DNA of 64,000 bases. Source: Dendrolimus kikuchii. Lineage: Eukaryota > Arthropoda > Insecta > Lepidoptera > Lasiocampidae. The DNA lies in the NCBI GenBank assembly GCA_019925095.2, contig CM034411.1:16492001-16556000 (forward strand). Direction: 5' to 3'. Each line of letters opens with the position of its first letter. Positions within the stretch are counted from its first letter, which is position 1. The notes beneath the pieces are model-generated. The model searched no databases and was not told where the DNA came from. It was given only the letters and a program-made list of their open reading frames with translations. The position numbers and the translations under genes are program-made. This document shows, piece by piece, positions 20,501 through 30,941 of the stretch.

Positions 20501-22013
20501 GTAATTTTTTTATGGTTCCATATCCAAATCACTAATCAATACTGCCATACACTTGCCAGAATTGTATTTATTGTACATAATACAGAATACACTATGAGCT
20601 GTTATTATGAAAATTTCATACGGATCTCATTTTGCCAAATTGACTGTGGGAACCCTAAAAATCAGTTGATTAATAAATCAACTGCAAGGAATGTTGACTA
20701 ATGTAATTTATCAAAACCATTGTAGAGGCCTTTCAAATTTTCTATAATATCTAAAAGAACAAACTGTCACATAAATACTTCTTTTTTCTAATAATCATAT
20801 CTATGTACCTAAAGAAATGACAGTTTATGCAAGATAAATATTCTAAACATTTGATTCTAAACTGCCACAATTCTATCAATAAAATAGCAGTGTTGTACAT
20901 TACTATGGAACTCTACAAATTATAGAATAAAGCTGACAGTGAAGTAATAATATATTCAGAGCCTAGTAACAGACATGTAAGCGGTCAGAATCATTCAAGG
21001 TTTTGCAATTAAAACGGACTGACCACAAGGGGGACTTTATTTAAAACAATTAGGCATAATAAAATAATTAAAGCCGCCTAGATTAGACATGGGCTGTCTA
21101 ACGTGCCTAATATAATTGCAGAAATATTCAAATTGTACAATATCAAGTTATGATTATAATATAAAGACAGGAAATATATGAAGATATATGGCTGGAATTA
21201 CTGCATGTAGAATGTAAATTAAGACAAAAGTACTTACAAATAGGAATTACTTTTAATAGTAAAAATTCATTTTGTAACAGACAGGAAGAAACTAATATTA
21301 ATAGTCAGTACATACACCCACAATATGATTTTGATTAAGCAAACACATTGTATAAAGAATACACATCAGTGGTAACACAATGTAAGAATTTTTAGCTAGA
21401 CATGACATGCTGTCTGGGTAGTTTCTAGCATCTCCTTAACAGTGAATACACATTGTGAACCATGTATAAAGAACAGGAAGTAGATATAAATTTTAACTTA
21501 TAAGCACAACCTTCAAAAAATTTTCTCCAGTGGAACTTTTCTGAAGAAAAACTTTTAAATTTGAATTTGAAGATTAATATAAGGCCATGGAAATAACACA
21601 AATATTTATGTGATTTTTCCCTGCTAAATTTGTTACTGCATTATATTAAAATTTTATAGATTACTACAGATTTGATGCATGCAGCCCAGTACTTTCATTT
21701 CTAGCCTTGATGGTTAATTCGGTTTGGTTCATTCAATTCATCTTAATTTTGTGTATAACATAAGCGACTGTATAGTTTGTACAATTGCTCTGGCTTGTAG
21801 CAATGGTTGCTGGTAGTAGTTTGTTGTTGGAGTGATGGTGCTTTGTAAAGAAATATACCTTGTCACTTTCAGGGATTTATTCTTTAAGCAGCAGTATTTG
21901 GATGCTGATGAGTTGCTGTTTCAACTAAATGATAGTTAAAAATGTATGTTACAACAATTAGTAACTCAGTAGCAACTCATACAAGTTATTTTTTCCCTGC
22001 AATAATATAAAAA
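20501..22013. other. AT-rich, gene-free stretch
   Basis: No ORF or exon support. The only recognised item is a second copy (21482-21572) of the repeat at 1977-2075. The low repeat load compared with the left side is compatible with intron or intergenic sequence. Confidence 0.5.
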
Positions 22014-22300
22014 TAATACAATTTCCTGAGGCCGGGTGGCGGGTTGTAAGAGACGACAAAACAACCTTCAGCCAGGAGGTATGGTTATTTGCCCGGCTGG
22101 ATGGCTACCACCCCTGGTCTAGAGTATGCCGCCATAACAACCTTGAGTTCTGTTCCCAGCATTAGTTGGCAGATTCCAGTCCCCGTTTAAAGAGTGGCGC
22201 ATTGGTAGCACCTTCGGTGTTACAAAGGTCCATAGGCGATGGTAACCGCTTGCCATCAGGTGGGCCGCCTTCTTGTCTGCTGAACTCATGCAATACAAAA
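22014..22300 (+). mobile_element. SINE A copy
   Basis: Plus-oriented: 'aatacaatttcctgaggccg' through 'ggtggctaccacccctggtc'-type landmarks to 'tgctgaactcatgcaatac' plus A residues. Its first ~25 bases are missing. Confidence 0.75.
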
Positions 22301-22844
22301 AAGCATAATAGCAACTTGGTCATGATGTATTTGTGAGCATTATTTATAGTAATATTAAAGTAGGCTGCAGCATCGGCAAAAGACGACATGTTGAATTATA
22401 CAGTGACTAAATAATTTTTCTAATGCTCCTGCTCTACATGCATTAGTCTTAGTGACTTTGACCAAATGCAACTTACTTATAGCATTAAAAACACAAGTTA
22501 TATGTCTTGTCTAACCCTTGGGTACATCTGAACGACACTAAAAGTATAATGCCTCTGGTACATCTCAGATGTAGCAGAGGTATTAAACACCATTTAAATG
22601 TATAACTGAAAAAATTATGATAGAAGTGCAACATTATTAATATGTTTAAAATTTGGCTTGATCTGGTCTACATATTTTAAATGTAAACTTCATAACAGCT
22701 ATAGAGGTTTGCAGGCTAGTTAAAATTTGTAAAAAGTTTAATCAGTGTTTATCACATTCTGAATGTAATTATGAAAAAACTTAAACCTATCAATACTAAT
22801 AAAATAAATCTGTAAATGGTTCTGTTTGTTTGCCTTTAAAAATG

Positions 22845-23770
22845 TAAGAAAATTAGGTGGGCGAATTAGGCCCAGGAGATTTCAAAAATGCAACTTTTAG
22901 AATTTATGTCTGTCTATCTGTTAGAGCAGCACATAAAAACTACTGAACGGATTTAAATGAAACTCGAAACAGAGCTAACTTATATCACGGGGCACAAACT
23001 TAGGATACTTTTTATCTCGATAAATGATGTTGTTTCTATGGGATAGAGGAAAATAGCGAAAGATGGCACTGCCATCGCATCTTTTTTTGGAATCTACTAT
23101 ATTTACATACATACATAGCTTCATGCCAGTTCCCTTGCGGGGTAGGCACGACCAACAGAGCGCCATTCAGACTTGTTCTTATACACCTCACTTGCTTCTT
23201 TGACATTCGTAGCTCTTGTCATGCACACTCGTCTGTTCTTAAGGCTCCTGACATCACCTTCTGCTAGTATACAATCAAATTGATCATGGAAGGTGTGTTG
23301 TGGCCTTCCATGACTTCTGCATCCTTCCACTTTTGCATTGTATATCTGTTTTGTCATTCTTTCATCATACATTCTTTCCACATGCCCGAACCACCGGAGC
23401 ATTCCTTTCCTTACTTTCTTGTCGACACTTTCTTTCAGACCAACTCTTTAACCAACTATATATGAAAATATCCAAATGAAACTTTATACAGACCTGACTT
23501 ATAACCTGAGTAAATTTTTAGGATATGTTTTATTAGGATTAGTAAAAAGATGACATTGCAATCACGATTCAGACAACCATCACAGTAATTCAGTAACAAA
23601 CGCATTGTCCTGTTGCTCACATGTCATTCATTACATATTAGATATTTCAAATCAGATTGGGTGCGACTTTTCTTTGTTTTGCTGTGCAGTTGTCTACGCT
23701 ATAGTGACTTAGTTTTTTTTTGTAATTGTAGTGAATTGAACAAAAAGCTACAAATGTTTAGGTCTAAACA
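22845..23770 (+). repeat. Interspersed element split by a LINE
   Basis: The left part (22845-23102: 'aggcccaggagatttcaaaa', 'acataaaaactactgaacgg') and right part (23462-23770: 'gacttataacctgagtaaat', 'tcaaatcagattgggtgcga', 'gtagtgaattgaac') both align in order with 58150-58660. The LINE copy 23103-23454 therefore inserted into a pre-existing ~570-base element. No ORF. Confidence 0.65.
23103..23454 (-). mobile_element. 5'-truncated LINE copy with 7-bp TSD
   Basis: Minus-oriented (ATGT)n-family LINE encoding MLRWFGHVERMYDERMTKQI...RSHGRPQHTFHDQFD...SVGRAYPARELA. ACTATAT repeats at 23096-23102 and 23455-23461. Confidence 0.85.
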
Positions 23771-24049
23771 ATTATAGAATATAACCTCCTTTAGCCAAAT
23801 AACTTACTTGTCATTGTTGGCATACGATTGACCAATGGCCAACGGAAGAACACACACACTGGTTCAGTTGGGCATGAAAACATACACTTGCACCGTGTGT
23901 ATGCACAATATCAAAAATTTACTATGTGAAATGTTCATAGTCTATGGTTTGGCTCATATATTTTACACCACAATTTTAGAAATGTTGAGTTCCTGTTTCT
24001 AATTAGATATTTTAGTCCTCTCAATTTACTCAGATTATTCATGCTTCTT

Positions 24050-24267
24050 TACATAGTAAAAAACAAAGTCTCTTTCCGCATCTGTTTGTCTGTATATCTA
24101 CTAACTCCTATACCATGCAACAGATTTTTACACAATTTTCACCCTCAGTTAGATAAATTGTCACTGATGGTTTATATATATAAAAAACCAAATTAAGTTT
24201 TTAGGTAAGTAAAATAAAGCTACTCCATGGCAATTACCCCAGAACACAGCGGTGGGGTAAATGCTAG
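24050..24267 (+). mobile_element. Helitron-like element, degenerate
   Basis: From 'tagtaaaaaacaaagtctc' to 'gcggtggggtaaatgCTAG' followed by T. The CTAG|T end and 'tctgtttgtctgtatatcta' motif resemble the other Helitron-like copies. Confidence 0.45.
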
Positions 24268-26149
24268 TTACGAATATAGAGGTAAGTACCTATATTCCTT
24301 GAAAGTTGTTGGGCTGTGTTTCTATGACTTGAGGCATATTTGACCAACAGGAGAAATTTCAGATTTAGGAGCTCTCACAGTTACATTTTTTTTTTACCAA
24401 GCGACTGTCATCATGTCCAAGACTAGGCCAGCCTCAAGTGAAGTTTATGACATTTTTATAATGGAGGTCATTCCCATATCTAAGCTGTGAAGCTTAGAGG
24501 GAAAACATCAGTGGATGTTTGTTCCTGTCTGCAATTATATTCTTATAGGTGTACTAACAGTTGCATGTGATTGCATTCACGTTTATTTTTATACTTTCTA
24601 AATGAAGTAAACATGCATGTAAACCATTGAATGCACATATTTTTTATTTATTGCCAAAAATCAAACATTTTTTATATCCCTAACTTAAGAAGTTATGGGT
24701 GCCGATACAAATTTACACCCCCTATAATATCTACATTGTTTTTGAGTCAAAATGTGGCCAACTCCTTCCACAGGATAAAATTGATAACATGCAGTTACAA
24801 AAAATCCAATCAACCAATTACAATGAAAGAGTAAGGACGAATAGATTCAGATATCAATGTTATAATTGAAGCCGATAATAGATTTCTGACAACATTCCTA
24901 TACCTTAAAGTACAAAAGAGTAAAACCATTAACCAACAACTGAAGATTCAATTGTGACCCAAAAGCAACAAACTGCATTTTAGAGTATGGATTAATAATT
25001 ATTAAATAAGGGGATGCTTAGCCTACCCCAATAAGACAAGAATATCTATTTGGCTTTTTGTATACAACACAAATAATGCTAATACGCTGACTGTGTCTTA
25101 TTTTCCTAATGCACAATAGGATGCCTACCCAAAACTATCAGTTTGTATTGTGTGATTTGCAATTGAAAATAAATATTTTCTTAATATCTTTCAAAACTCT
25201 ATATAAAAATATAAGGACCACTCTGTGGCCATCCCAGACCATAGTAAATATGAGAAAGTTCTTAATGTTACTATACGAGAAATCAAGACCAGGCCCTGTA
25301 CATTCCAGTGGTTCCTGAGTTAGGGAAGCAAAGCTCTTACTGAACCACAGAACCTGTCAAACTATAAAATATTAGGTACACGGCTATCAAAGTTAAGACA
25401 ATCTTGGGATCATGAGACCTAAAGTGCAGAAGCTTTATTAAAAACATATCAAAATGCTTAATGAGTGTCCCATATATTCAAAGGCTGTATACACCTCAGG
25501 CAACATATCTGTGTAATATTAGTAAGTATATAAAAGTTAGTACTGTTGAACAGTTATAATAATGGCATATATTATAACTGATGAGTTTTTGTAGTGGTGA
25601 TCTACTTATCAATATTGCAATATCCAAACATCAAAATAAGAAAAAGATAGTTTCTGAAATTAGAGTAATGATAAAACACTGCATATATGAAGTTTATGAA
25701 TTAATATTGCTCAGCTTCAGTGAAATCTTACTTATGTATTAAACAGATATCTCAATATGGTTAATTACTGCAAATCACAGTTTATACAATATACCTAATA
25801 TAAAATAATAATAGTAATAGTAAAATGTGTTTGTAAGCATAGCTTAGAACTTGCCAACTCTCTGCAACATCCTGCTCTTGAATCCTCTTTAGAACCTTCA
25901 CTTATCACTTACACTAAATCACTTTTCAGCTGCACCCTTTTGTCCTGTAACTCAGTCCCAGTTGATCCAACAATTTAAGCCTTTTGTACTCACTTTTAAA
26001 TAAATAGAACACCACATAGCAACACACTTTCACTTATAAATAACACAAATGGTCACATTAGAGGATACACCACTTAGAACAAAGAAACACTCCACTATTT
26101 AGGTTATAACAATTCTCCAGCAGACATTCTAGTCAGTCTTATACAAGAC
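24268..26149. other. AT-rich, gene-free stretch
   Basis: No coding exon seen. The minus strand between about 26060 and 25840 has UTR-like composition and could be transcribed from the CpG-rich island to its right, but I find no ORF to support a gene. Confidence 0.4.
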
Positions 26150-26545
26150 GAGTCTTAAACAAAGAGCCAGTCGGCCGGAGGTGTAGCCCCATATCAGCCG
26201 GAGGTCTAGCCAGGGCGCGGGCCTGGACTTGGGCTTAGCAGCAGGCGGGCTCAGCCGCCGACACCGGCCCGCCCGACAGCGAGAGGTCGCAGACAAAAAA
26301 ATCGATAGGTCGTCAACCTCTGGCGGCGGTCGGCCGGAGCCGGTCCCGGGGGCCACCACCGCCCGCCCACCAAGGCATTCCCGGAGTTTTCGCGCTCGGC
26401 CGTTCGAGCCCAAGATTCACCAGACCACGATACGCCATTTTGAAACGGGAACAATGAAATATTTACTTTTGAACGTTCCGTTTGCCCGGCTGATTGCCGC
26501 CGTGGAGGGACGCCGCACGGGAGTTGGTTATGTGCCCCTAGAACG
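26150..26545 (-). promoter_or_regulatory. CpG-rich island, likely promoter/5'UTR
   Basis: An isolated ~400-base GC- and CpG-rich block in AT-rich surroundings. On the minus strand it contains 'caaaatggcgtatcg', resembling the AAAATGGCG motif near insect and vertebrate transcription starts. No domain is recognisable in any of its frames. The likely reading is the promoter and 5' exon of a gene transcribed leftward. A possible donor 'cgtctt|gtataag' lies near 26143. Direction is an inference. Confidence 0.4.
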
Positions 26546-27259
26546 CCCCATATACAGATGAATACGTACTCTGACTAGAAATCCCCTCGTCACCGCTGCC
26601 GATATCCGACATCGCAATCCACACCGAAATCTACAGGCGATCCACCGATCTTTTCACTCTCGGATCGGACAATTCAAATCATAGATAGTACATACAGTAC
26701 ACTATATTCAAATTGTCTATGGATTCGAAGCTATCAAAATTGGACGCTTTACTATGTCATTTAGTTACGTTTCAGAACCATATTGCCATATCCAATAATA
26801 TGCCTAAATATTATTTTTTCTAATAATGTTGTATTATTTTTGATTTTTAATTCTAAAATCTAAAATCAGATAAATTTTATTATGAATGCAAATTTTAAGG
26901 AAACAAATTAGATTTGGATATTAAAATAATAATTTTTACTTCCAATAGCATATTGTAGAAGCAAGGTATAAATACAAGACATGTAAAAGACTTAATTTAA
27001 GTGTTTATGGTCGAGACATTCTTTGTCAGCTGTAATTTGCAATTTATTTTGTTGCTATTTTCCCCGTAAAATATTTTAAAAATAGTTTTTTTTTCTAAGT
27101 TTGTTATATAATTATACTATACGTACAATATTAAAAATCGATTAGACATGCAAGTAATAGTTACTCTGCTTGGATTCTCTTTTTTAAATATAGTTTGCGT
27201 TTGCAGGAAAGTGTTGTATAATATTTCAAGAATATAGAGACGGTAGATATTGTATAATC

Positions 27260-27600
27260 CAGCTAATTAGCGGTTGTTTACAAAGTAGCAACGGTTAAAC
27301 TGTCGCCCACTTCACCAATTTGCTATTTCTTGTCGAATAAAACTGATTTGTTTACAGTTTAGCCGTCTGCCGTCGTCATCAACTCGCCAGCTGGCTATGA
27401 TTGTATTCTATAAAACCGTAAACTTTTTAGTTAAATGTTTTTGATTTAACTGAAAAGTTTACGGCTACCGTCGGCTGTGTATTGATGGATCATCCACTCA
27501 TTAGCCAAAAGCCATCACGTTGTTTTTTAGTAGGCTAATGAAGTAGCTTTAGTCGGATGTCAATTTGTAATTTTGGTTGATTACTCGCTGCTATAAAATA
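27260..27600. repeat. MITE-like repeat with internal dyad
   Basis: Contains 'ttgtcgaataaaac', 'gtttacagtttagccgtc', 'ctcattagccaaaag' and 'ttttagtaggcta', which recur in order at 52000-52220. A strong internal dyad lies at 27416-27464: 'ccgtaaactttttagttaaa' pairs with 'tttaactgaaaagtttacgg'. Probably a non-autonomous DNA element. Confidence 0.5.
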
Positions 27601-27639
27601 TTTAAGTGCCCAACAGGGTCACCTGTTGGGAACTTTTAA

Positions 27640-27900
27640 TTATTATTATTTTACAGTAAATAGGTTTGCGTTTGACCACGATCACGTCCAGTGCCGGTCG
27701 ATTATGCGGTCGAAGATTGAGCACGCTTACCTAGATAGTACCTATTCACACGAGACTTGAAGAAACCCGGGTTGTACTTTTCGGGAAACCCAGACTCTGG
27801 TAGTGCATTCCACAATTCTGCCGTATGCAGAAGGAACGTGGAGGCGAAACATTTAGTACAAATATATACAAGATATACGTCGCTCACACAATAGAATATT
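27640..27900 (-). mobile_element. LINE C-terminal fragment
   Basis: The minus frame reads CFASTFLLHTAELWNALPESGFPEKYNPGFFKSRVNRYYLGKRA. The 'LWNxLPxxxFPxxYxxxxFKxRVNxYL' pattern is typical of the extreme C-terminus of several insect non-LTR retrotransposon polyproteins. Only ~60 codons remain. Confidence 0.55.
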
Positions 27901-28061
27901 TGTTTCTGGCATTACTTAATAAAGCGTCGATCATATTGTAAGATACGACTAACAGCCGCAGTTATAGAATATGCAGTGTTAACACATAAGAAGCGCTAGA
28001 TTGGGATGTATTTTGAAGGAAAGCTCTAAACATACTGTACGAACATAAAATAAAAATTGAA

Positions 28062-28315
28062 TTATTCTAAATATTCACTGGGTTCTGAGCGCGCTCGCCT
28101 CTTAGTTGCCTCACGTTGGGAGTCATGGTCGCTGGCTACATAAACCTCAGCGACTTTTACTACACTTTTAGATGATACTACTTTAAGAATCTGTGCCAGC
28201 ATTCGCCTGGGGGCAACCTGTGTGGCCCACATCTCTGTCATTGCGGGTGTATCCGCGGATCCGAAGTTAAAAAACACCCCGGATATCCCGTGCACACGAA
28301 GCCGCTGAAGCTAAT
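28062..28315 (-). pseudogene. Coding-like fragment of unknown origin
   Basis: A 77-codon minus-strand ORF (MHGISGVFFNFGSADTPAMTE... to ...RRARSEPSEYLE) with non-biased composition. I do not recognise the family. Its setting among LINE remnants of the same orientation suggests a transposon relic rather than a host gene. Confidence 0.25.
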
Positions 28316-28834
28316 AGTATAATTTAGTTGTCTTCAGTTGTTGAGTAAATGTTTGATGAAAAATGATAAATAAATAGAGAAATTAGATAGGCTCATCCAA
28401 AACTCATGTGAAAACACTGTCCGCCTTTGGTTTCAGAAATAGATATCTTGCACATATTTTGAAACCAGCTCAATCAATCACTCTTACCAAATGCAGTACT
28501 TTTCAGAGCGGCCGCCATTTAATATAAGTTCTTCAACTCACCGCACTTGCCAAAAATCCATTATTTCTTACAGGTCTGTCGTCTTAAGATCGCAAATGAA
28601 CCCGACAACACAATGGCGGCATCTTCCATAAACCAAAGAGAAATTGGGGGGGTCAGATAGATCAGATAGATATACATACATACCAGTACACAAAATTTAA
28701 AAAAAAAAAATGTATGTATCAAGAATGTGTATTGAAGTTAGAACAAGAGATGGCGGTATCATGACTTAAAAATCATTGTTCAACATTAAACAATAAACAG
28801 AGGGGAAAGGGTAGATCGCTTGGGACACAACGGA

Positions 28835-29100
28835 TTATCTTGTAGCAGAAGCACCGGTAGAATTTCTCGGCATGCGACACTCGACGACATCAACTTGCTG
28901 TTTTGGAACTAAACAGCTTGTGCCGCGACGATAGCAGGAGACTGGACGGGATGATTTTGTTTCCTTAGAAGATGGGCCACCCTTAGTGCGGGATGAAGTT
29001 TGTGTTGACCCTCTGACGGCGTCCCATCTTTCAAGTACGTGCGCTATCTCCGGCTTTGCTGTAGCCGAACAGGAAGCTCTTAGAGCGGTTTCCATTACGT
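28835..29100 (-). pseudogene. Coding-like fragment, possible LINE ORF1 piece
   Basis: An 86-codon minus-strand ORF, METALRASCSATAKPEIAHV... followed by Ser/Thr/Lys-rich sequence. It lies downstream, in the same orientation, of the jockey-like RT relic. It could be the start of a second element's gag-like ORF1; this is speculative. Confidence 0.25.
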
Positions 29101-29215
29101 GGAGGTGACAGTTTTAACGGCGCAACAAAGGTGTCTGATGCATATTGGTCTAATATGTATTTTAATAGCGCTGTTCAAATTGGGCCGACCCGATAAAACG
29201 TCGGCGACGACACAT

Positions 29216-30535
29216 TTACCGGATGTTTAGCCACGATTTCTGTCCAATTGGACTTTCTTTTTTTGTACAGGATCCAGCTGAATAGCCGCAGATGGCTGTT
29301 TCAGCGATACCGGACTTGGTGGGCGTCCCTACTACGTGGTAGCAGAGGCGATCAGCCCGGAAGCAGCGTGCTCGGGGAAGCACCTCCTGTGAGATTCGAC
29401 CTCGGCTCGACTGATGCGGGGGGAATGACTCTATCGGATTAAGCCTTGAGAGGCTGATTGAACTTAGCCAACAGGCTGAAGTGTTATAATGGGGACTCAT
29501 TATCGATTCCGCCGGCGGAGCCGATCCTAGTCTATCTTTATTACTGCTTCGGAAAAGCGGCGGAAAACACTCTCCAGCAACACGCATAAGCTAATCTTGT
29601 GTGGCTGCTTGTATCTGTAATGAGTGGGTGCGATTGGTGGTTCTTAGCGATGAGTGAGAGGGCCAAGGCCGGGGGCTCTTCGGCGTCTGTTGAGTCTGCG
29701 TCTGTTATGGACGGCTGATGTTCTGAGCCTCGGGGGTTCATGATCGCAGGGAGTCGGGTAATTTTGTCTGGCTCGTCAATGAGGATATTGCGAAGACGCC
29801 GTTTGCTCGTGGGAGCATTCGGGGTGGGTTTATAATTGACCGTTTCCGTCCCCAGAGGGTTCGGGTGATGGCGGGCTCGGTCAAAAAATTTGCGCAAGAG
29901 GGGTGATGAGAATTACTGATAATCTTTGATGGAGGGAAGCTCCAGGTCGCGATGCAGGTCGACGTTCCGCATATAGCGCGGAGGGTCGACTGCAGTACGC
30001 AAAAAATAGTTCTGGACTTTTTGAAGTTTCCAAATGTTGGAATCGCTAGCATGGGCGAAGATCCACTCGCGTACGTCATGACGGGGCGGTTTTGTAGAGA
30101 GTCGCCTTATTTCTAAGGCTCATCTTACTATTCTTGCATGTCAAGGGATAGAGACGGCCTATGAGCCAGTGTGGTCTATTTTCGACCGCCCTGATGTGCT
30201 TGTGGAAATACAAGCCGCTGTCTAGGATTACATCTAGAAATTTGACCTCATTAACTCAAGGGATAAATAACTCAAATAGCTCGATGGGTTTAAGTTGGTT
30301 GCTGGGGCGGGTATTGGGTGAGAGTACACCACGCCAGAACATGATGGCTGCATTCTTTTCGGGATTCAGCTCAATCTGCCATCTACGGAATCAGTTGCCT
30401 AGTTTTTTGAGGGCGGCATTGAGCCGACTGCAGATTCTGCATCTGCTGACGTTGCCAGTGAATAGGGCGGTGTCATCCGCATATAGGGCTAGCTGGACAT
30501 TGGGGTGCTGTGGCATATCGCTGATTTACACTGAT
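29216..30535 (-). mobile_element. Jockey-like LINE relic (RT to 3' region)
   Basis: Reading leftward from 30535: ISDMPQHPNVQLALYADDTALF, with the catalytic YADD at about 30471-30485. Then LNAALKKLGN, RRWQIELNPEKNAAIMFWRG, VNEVKFLDVILD, a frameshift zone VMTYASG, NIWKLQKVQNYFLRTAVDPP, RYMRNVDLHRDLELPSI, RKFFDRARHHPNPLGTE, and APTSKRRLRNILIDEPD. This order is diagnostic of the RT and C-terminal region of jockey-clade elements. Several stops and at least two frameshifts kill it. From 29541 to about 29216 the sequence looks like its 3' region. The endonuclease and RT palm N-terminal half are missing. Confidence 0.8.
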
Positions 30536-30804
30536 TATTTAAATATATCGAAACTCTATAAGCAGTGTACACAGGTCCCAGAGCTGACGTACCTCGAAGC
30601 GTCTTTAAGTATTTGACGCTTGATTTTAATCTATAAACACTAAATTGACACTTTACAAATATCAATATCTTTGGGAATAACATAAAGTTACAACATACAT
30701 TATACATGTATATTATTGAGCATTAAAAAGTTACAAACGATATGTGTTTTGTGAATGTCCTTTGTAAATTTTTAATGCCAAATAATATTATATATGTATA
30801 ATGT

Positions 30805-30925
30805 AGTTACAGGATGGCAAAATAAAGTAAAAAATAATAGGGGCGCACCACTTTCGCAAAGTTTAAATCCTAGCAACTCCAATAGGTCAAGAGTAATTTC
30901 GATACTTACTAGTGATTTATGAGTA
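30805..30925 (+). repeat. Dispersed repeat, paired with 63775-63893
   Basis: The phrases 'caggatggcaaaataaagta', 'ggggcgc', 'aactcc', 'aggtcaagagtaatttcgat' and 'acttactagtgattt' occur in reverse complement at 63775-63893. Class unknown. Confidence 0.6.
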
Positions 30926-30941
30926 CATTCAAGTCACCATT

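Noticed and set aside
26229..26561. 110-aa plus ORF and minus ORFs in the CpG-rich island
   Set aside because: Composition is driven by GC-rich DNA (Arg/Pro/Gly), with no domain and competing frames on both strands. A promoter/5'UTR is a better explanation.
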